A stretch of 64,000 nt of DNA from contig JAZRQE010000043.1 in NCBI GenBank assembly GCA_045649545.1, positions 1 to 64,000 on the forward strand. The letters are read 5' to 3'. Under the pieces are notes generated by a model. It saw only the letters and a list, made by a program, of their open reading frames with translations, was not told the origin of the DNA and ran no database searches. Positions within the stretch are counted from its first letter, which is position 1; each line of letters starts with the position of its first letter. The translations under genes and the position numbers were made by a program. Source of the DNA: UMGS172 sp045649545. Its GTDB lineage: Bacteria; Bacillota; Clostridia; Oscillospirales; Acutalibacteraceae. Shown in pieces: positions 60,723-64,000 of this stretch.

Positions 60723-62201
60723 ATGATAGCGATATATGCGAGACAGTCAGTAGATAAGAAAGACAGTCTCTCAATAGAAACTCAAATTAACCTATGTACT
60801 AATTACATAAATGCCACCCCACACACCGAAACAATAGAAACATATCAGGATAAAGGTTATTCAGGAAAAAACATTCACAGACCTGATTTTACACGAATGA
60901 TGGCAGATATAGAATGTGGTAAAATATCAAAAATCGTTGTTTATAAACTTGATAGAATAAGCAGAAATCTTTTGGATTTTATGGGGATGTATAAAATCTT
61001 TAATGAACACAAAATTGAGTTTTGTTCTGTAAATGATACTTTTGACACTACCACCCCTATGGGTCGTGGTATGTTAAAAATAGCAATGGTTTTTGCGGAA
61101 ATGGAACGAGAGTCAATTCAACTCCGTGTTAAAGACAACTATTACGAACGGATAAAAGATGGCAGATGGGCGGGTGGTCCTGCACCATACGGATTTAAAA
61201 ACGGAAGAACAAAAAATAATATACCTACACTTATTAGAGTTAGCGAAGAAATAACCGCCATTAAATTAGCATTTAATCATTATGAAGATGATTTTTCAAT
61301 GTCGCTTGGTAAGGTGGCAAGATTGCTTGAAAAAAAGGGATATCAAAGCAGAAAACGGAAAGCATTTGATAATGTTACTATCGGTCGCATTTTACAAAAT
61401 CCCGTTTATGCAATAGCGGATGAAACTTTATACAAGTTTTTTAAAACAAGAAAGGCAAAAATACTTAACCCCATAGAAGAATGGGATGGAACTCGTTCTG
61501 CAGTAATAGTCGGTAAAAGGGTTGCAAACAACAATACAAGAAAATATACTGACTTGTCGGAACAAACAGTTTATTTAACTAATTTTAAGGGCTTTATAAA
61601 ATCAAGGCAATATGTTAAGGTGCAAGAACGGTTGGCACAAAACCAACAAATCAAAAGAGCAAATGCACCCACACGATTGAAAGAATTAGCAGGTCTTTTG
61701 AAATGTGCAAAATGTGAATATGCTATCAAGATTTACAATGACCCTAAATTAGATTGTTATAATAATCGTGGTTTGCATAGTTGCGATGCACAGTTTAAAA
61801 CAGTTGATTTTGAAGCATTAAGAAAAAGCATTCGTATGAAAGTTTTGGATGTCATAAAGCATTTGGCAGAACGAGTTGAAGAAAGTGAAAGAGGTTATAA
61901 AAAAATAGAGGAAGAGTTAAATGAATTAGTTGAAAAACGAGATAATCTCGTTTTGTTATCTTCGGGTAAAAGTAAATTAGAAAAAGCATTTGCAGATACT
62001 ATTGAGAAATTACAAGACCAAATAGAAGAAAAGGAATTGCACCTTTCAACATACACTCCTATTAGATATGAAGCCTTTAATTTTGACATTATCGAAATGG
62101 AACTTGCTGATGTAGAAAAAGCAAAAGAGATTTACCGCAAACTTATTAAACGAGTTTTACTCGAAGAAAACGGCGATTATACAATAGAGTGGAAAATATA
62201 A
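60723..62201 (+). CDS. Large serine recombinase (site-specific integrase)
   Basis: A 492-residue enzyme. The resolvase domain starts at MIAIYARQS with catalytic Ser9; DRISRNLLDFM and MGRGMLKIAMVFAEMERESI follow. A recombinase domain (~160-260), a zinc ribbon (CAKCEYA ... HSC, ~335-360) and a C-terminal coiled coil (~375-450) complete the large serine integrase plan. Such enzymes cut and join attP and attB; excision needs a directionality factor. ATG 60723 is preferred, as the longer reading to 60642 has no site. It lies at the element's end, next to the target gene, as in skin-type elements. Confidence 0.92.
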   Translation: MIAIYARQSVDKKDSLSIETQINLCTNYINATPHTETIETYQDKGYSGKNIHRPDFTRMMADIECGKISKIVVYKLDRISRNLLDFMGMYKIFNEHKIEFCSVNDTFDTTTPMGRGMLKIAMVFAEMERESIQLRVKDNYYERIKDGRWAGGPAPYGFKNGRTKNNIPTLIRVSEEITAIKLAFNHYEDDFSMSLGKVARLLEKKGYQSRKRKAFDNVTIGRILQNPVYAIADETLYKFFKTRKAKILNPIEEWDGTRSAVIVGKRVANNNTRKYTDLSEQTVYLTNFKGFIKSRQYVKVQERLAQNQQIKRANAPTRLKELAGLLKCAKCEYAIKIYNDPKLDCYNNRGLHSCDAQFKTVDFEALRKSIRMKVLDVIKHLAERVEESERGYKKIEEELNELVEKRDNLVLLSSGKSKLEKAFADTIEKLQDQIEEKELHLSTYTPIRYEAFNFDIIEMELADVEKAKEIYRKLIKRVLLEENGDYTIEWKI

Positions 62202-62202
62202 C

Positions 62203-62246
62203 AAAAAAGATATGAGAGATTTTAGTTTTCTCTCATATCTTTTTTT
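62203..62246. terminator. Repeated hairpin 1 of the mobile element
   Basis: A perfect 17-bp stem AAAAAAGATATGAGAGA (62203-62219) with its complement (62229-62245). It acts as terminator for the recombinase and, in the other direction, contains the end of the small CxxC gene. Confidence 0.8.
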
Positions 62247-62389
62247 GCTTTCTCATCGTTATATATCTGTTCTGCTTGTTCGTAGGTGCATTGAGTTTCT
62301 TTTCGTATTTCTGCATTACGGAGTGCCTTTTTCCATTTCTCAACATTACACCTTTTGCACACGTCTTCATAGTTAGAATCTACATACAT
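62222..62389 (-). CDS. Small CxxC protein downstream of relaxase
   Basis: A 55-residue frame, MYVDSNYEDVCKRCNVEKWK at the start, with one CxxC at 11-14 and a Cys at ~34, rich in Lys and Glu. AAGGTGA upstream overlaps the relaxase stop and the genes are 4 nt apart, so it is likely translated from the same mRNA. Too short and biased to assign; possible zinc-binding partner of the relaxase. Confidence 0.5.
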   Translation of the reverse strand: MYVDSNYEDVCKRCNVEKWKKALRNAEIRKETQCTYEQAEQIYNDEKAKKDMREN

Positions 62390-62393
62390 AAAA

Positions 62394-63083
62394 TCACCTT
62401 AAATCATCAAAAATATCATTTTCAAGGGTTTGTGTGGTGGTTTCATTTTCTTCTGCGAAAATGCCCTCTGTCATTTCTTGCAGTTCCTTTTCCAACCTCT
62501 CACATTCTATCTGTCGCCATTCGTGTAGTGTTTGGTGTCTTGCCCCTGTCTGCTCTTTGCTTTCCCCACGAACAAGACCGAACGGTGCCATCGCTTCTGC
62601 ATAACTGTCCTGTAATTCAATGACTTGATTTTTCTTATTGAAAAATCTTGATGAATTGAACTTGCCTTGCTCATCTGTCATTATCACAAAGCAATGCAAA
62701 TGGGTTGTAGTTTCATCTCTATTCAAATCTGCTCGTATCATTTTACCTTTACCAAAGGTATCACGAACCCAAGCAAAGTTTGCCTTTACCCATTCTACCA
62801 AGTTGATTTTATCTTCCATTTCCGGAGAAAAAGTCAAAACCAACTCACAAAGCACATTCGCATCTTTGCGAACCTTTCGCCCCGTTGCTTGTTCCTGTTC
62901 TTTGATTGCCTTTTTTATTGTTCGCGTCATTGTCTGCTCACCCCTTTGCCAAGTGTGATTTTCACTTTCTCTTTCAGGGTGTTTTCTATTTCGTAGTCGC
63001 TCCCTGTGTTTTTGGTGTCGCTCTATATTCGCAACAGAACCCACCTTGTATTTTGCAAATCGCATTATCGCATAATTACTCAT
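62394..63083 (-). CDS. MobV/Pre-type relaxase, short form
   Basis: A 229-residue protein related to the Mob/Pre plasmid recombination family. NYAIMRFAKYKVGSVANIERHQKHRER at the N-terminus matches motif I; THLHCFVIMTDE (~137-148) is the metal-binding HxH motif of MobV. Family members are typically 350-500 residues, so this is a short version lacking the long coiled-coil end. GGGGG-A precedes ATG 63083. It would nick an origin of transfer, probably located just upstream. Confidence 0.8.
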   Translation of the reverse strand: MSNYAIMRFAKYKVGSVANIERHQKHRERLRNRKHPERESENHTWQRGEQTMTRTIKKAIKEQEQATGRKVRKDANVLCELVLTFSPEMEDKINLVEWVKANFAWVRDTFGKGKMIRADLNRDETTTHLHCFVIMTDEQGKFNSSRFFNKKNQVIELQDSYAEAMAPFGLVRGESKEQTGARHQTLHEWRQIECERLEKELQEMTEGIFAEENETTTQTLENDIFDDLR

Positions 63084-63364
63084 CACAAATCCCCCTTTGC
63101 TCTTAATATGCGAGAGCAAAGAAACGGCAACACACACGAAAGGAAAGGTGTCGCCGTTCAACCTTACTGCAAAGCACTTGGAAAACGGTGCTTTTTCGTG
63201 CGGTCATATCTCTGCTCTACAAAATCAGTATGGAAAAACAGATTTTATTTCGCAGAAATATGACTTACTACGACTTGCATGCAAGTCAGTAAGGTCTGCC
63301 GACAGCATTTGCAAAAAATATCATTCATATTTATTGCAAAGAAAACGAAAGGAGCGAACACAGT
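63084..63364. other. Intergenic region upstream of mob, candidate oriT
   Basis: No convincing gene. It holds two inverted repeats: AACGGCAACAC (63123-63133) with GTGTCGCCGTT (63148-63158), and AAAGCAC (63171-63177) with GTGCTTT around 63190. A 16-bp palindrome GACTTGCATGCAAGTC (63272-63287) is flanked by CTTACT and AGTAAG. Origins of transfer usually lie upstream of mob genes, but no known nick sequence is seen. Confidence 0.4.
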
Positions 63365-63475
63365 ATGAATGAAACCCTACAAGATTTAGAACAAAAGCGA
63401 GAGGTGGTTGAAAAGGATATAGACTTCCTTTTTGAAACCTTGCAAAAGGAAATAAAGGCACAAAAAAAGATATGA
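63365..63475 (+). CDS. Possible small coiled-coil protein
   Basis: A 36-residue frame, MNETLQDLEQKREVVEKDID onward, with heptad spacing of Leu and Val. AAAGGAG is 11 nt upstream. Its stop lies inside the second hairpin. The coding potential is modest and only the ribosome site and helix pattern support it. Confidence 0.35.
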   Translation: MNETLQDLEQKREVVEKDIDFLFETLQKEIKAQKKI

Positions 63476-63505
63476 GAGATTTCGTTTTCTCTCATATCTT
63501 TTTTG
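63464..63505. terminator. Repeated hairpin 2 of the mobile element
   Basis: The same 17-bp stem as at 62203-62245 (63464-63480 with 63489-63505), differing only in the loop. Confidence 0.8.
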
Positions 63506-63507
63506 TT

Positions 63508-63999
63508 TTAATCAATATGTCTAACTGTATCTAACATATTAGAAAGTATTTCTGCACCTTGTTCAGACTCATAAAAACCCACTTCTCTTACAATTCCCGA
63601 AAGCATTTCTAATGCTTTATTTTTAGTGCTTTCTTCACGAGGTTTTAAATCATCATACATTTTTTCATATAATCTTAATGCTTGTTGATTTGTTGTTTCT
63701 CTACAACGAACAATGTCGCCGATTGCTTTTGCTTTTTCTTGTCCTGCAATATCACCTGGGTCTGATTTTGGCATTGAGGCAAGTTGTTCTAATGCATTAT
63801 GAATATATTCATTATCTTTTACGATTTGTTCTATTTGATTGAGAACATAGTTAATTGTAAGTTTCTCTTTGGGTTTAGTTGTAGTTTTAGTTGTATTTGA
63901 CATATTGTTATCCTCCATATTATTTGGCGGACACACAAGACATATTTTGTTTGTATCTATAAAGCGTGCCCGACCATTTTTAACAAGACCTTTTGCACG
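63508..63999 (-). CDS. Uncharacterised mobile-element protein, 5' end outside window
   Basis: The frame is open to the right edge (…RAKGLVKNGRARFIDTNKI…), so the gene may start outside. An internal ATG at 63903 with GGAGG 8 nt upstream (MSNTTKTTTK) could be the true start, giving 131 residues, in which case the upstream part is another gene or leader. The body is helical and acidic, with NQALRLYEKMYDDLKPREES. I recognise no family. Confidence 0.55.
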   Translation of the reverse strand, partial: RAKGLVKNGRARFIDTNKICLVCPPNNMEDNNMSNTTKTTTKPKEKLTINYVLNQIEQIVKDNEYIHNALEQLASMPKSDPGDIAGQEKAKAIGDIVRCRETTNQQALRLYEKMYDDLKPREESTKNKALEMLSGIVREVGFYESEQGAEILSNMLDTVRHID

Positions 64000-64000
64000 T

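Larger units (their letters stand above)
60600..64000. mobile_element. Integrative mobilisable element, left part
   Basis: The region from the broken deacetylase to the right edge encodes a serine recombinase, a small CxxC protein, a MobV-type relaxase and two small unknown proteins, with A-rich codon use unlike the neighbours. This is the content of an integrative mobilisable element. Two identical 17-bp hairpins (62203-62245 and 63464-63505) bracket the mobilisation genes. Its right end, any cargo and its size cannot be seen. Confidence 0.75.

Noticed and set aside
63097..63372. Plus-strand frames upstream of the relaxase
   Set aside because: They overlap the inverted repeats, have low-complexity translation and no ribosome site.

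Overview
This window looks like chromosome from an anaerobic, endospore-forming, low-to-mid GC Clostridia, most likely an Oscillospiraceae/Ruminococcaceae-type gut bacterium. The supporting signs are a pyruvate:ferredoxin oxidoreductase end, a complete rnfCDGEAB operon, a 2[4Fe-4S] ferredoxin, sporulation-type genes with plausible SigF and SigE promoters, a Firmicutes-type LexA box, and the miaB-(ricA-like)-mutS-mutL and yggS-sepF-ylmH-divIVA-ileS gene orders known from Firmicutes. The taxonomic placement is inference; no rRNA or tRNA gene is visible.

Layout. 1-0.45 kb: 3' end of nifJ. 0.5-2.75 kb (minus): a cobalamin riboswitch followed by a DUF4430 lipoprotein, an ECF transporter S component and cysK. 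2.8-8.2 kb (minus): arginine operon argC-argJ-argB-argD-argF. 8.2-8.46 kb: first copy of a structured repeat. 8.5-12.1 kb: membrane protein, zinc-dependent phospholipase-C-like protein, YugP-type protease and a CNNM/CBS protein. 12.4-17.7 kb: a Gld-type ABC exporter operon. 17.7-26.4 kb: LTA-synthase-like sulfatase, a candidate small RNA, SpoIIQ-like M23 protein, flavin reductase, yebC, putP, and a minus operon of CAAX protease, tadA, C39-like protein and ruvX. 26.6-26.8 kb: second copy of the structured repeat, in front of glgP. 29.4-35 kb: ferredoxin and the rnf operon. 35-56.6 kb: a long plus-strand housekeeping stretch (rpsO, pnp, miaB, ricA-like, mutS, mutL, miaA, yggS, sepF, ylmH, divIVA, ileS, lspA, rluD, split transketolase). 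56.6-60 kb: a small SLOG/HTH divergent pair, a FAD oxidoreductase with GtrA, and an SOS-box-controlled small membrane protein. 60-64 kb: a PdaB-like polysaccharide deacetylase cut off in its fourth motif, followed immediately by a serine recombinase and a mobilisation module running off the right edge.

How parts fit. Ferredoxin, PFOR and Rnf form an energy module in which reduced ferredoxin drives an ion-pumping ferredoxin:NAD+ oxidoreductase; a Rex-like operator in front of rnf would tie it to NADH/NAD+. The arginine genes use the acetyl-cycle (ArgJ) with a short type-2 ArgC. The 38-56 kb block combines translation fidelity, mismatch repair and division-site proteins.

Most interesting. (1) A ~205-bp repeat present twice, each copy able to fold into two adjacent four-way junctions, with compensatory base changes between copies. 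(2) A sporulation-type deacetylase gene with a SigE-like promoter interrupted by a serine-recombinase element, an arrangement like the skin elements that are excised during sporulation. (3) A 65-residue membrane protein under a perfect LexA box, a candidate SOS division inhibitor. (4) Several structured leaders (pnp, rpsO, ileS) and an orphan terminator-ended RNA.
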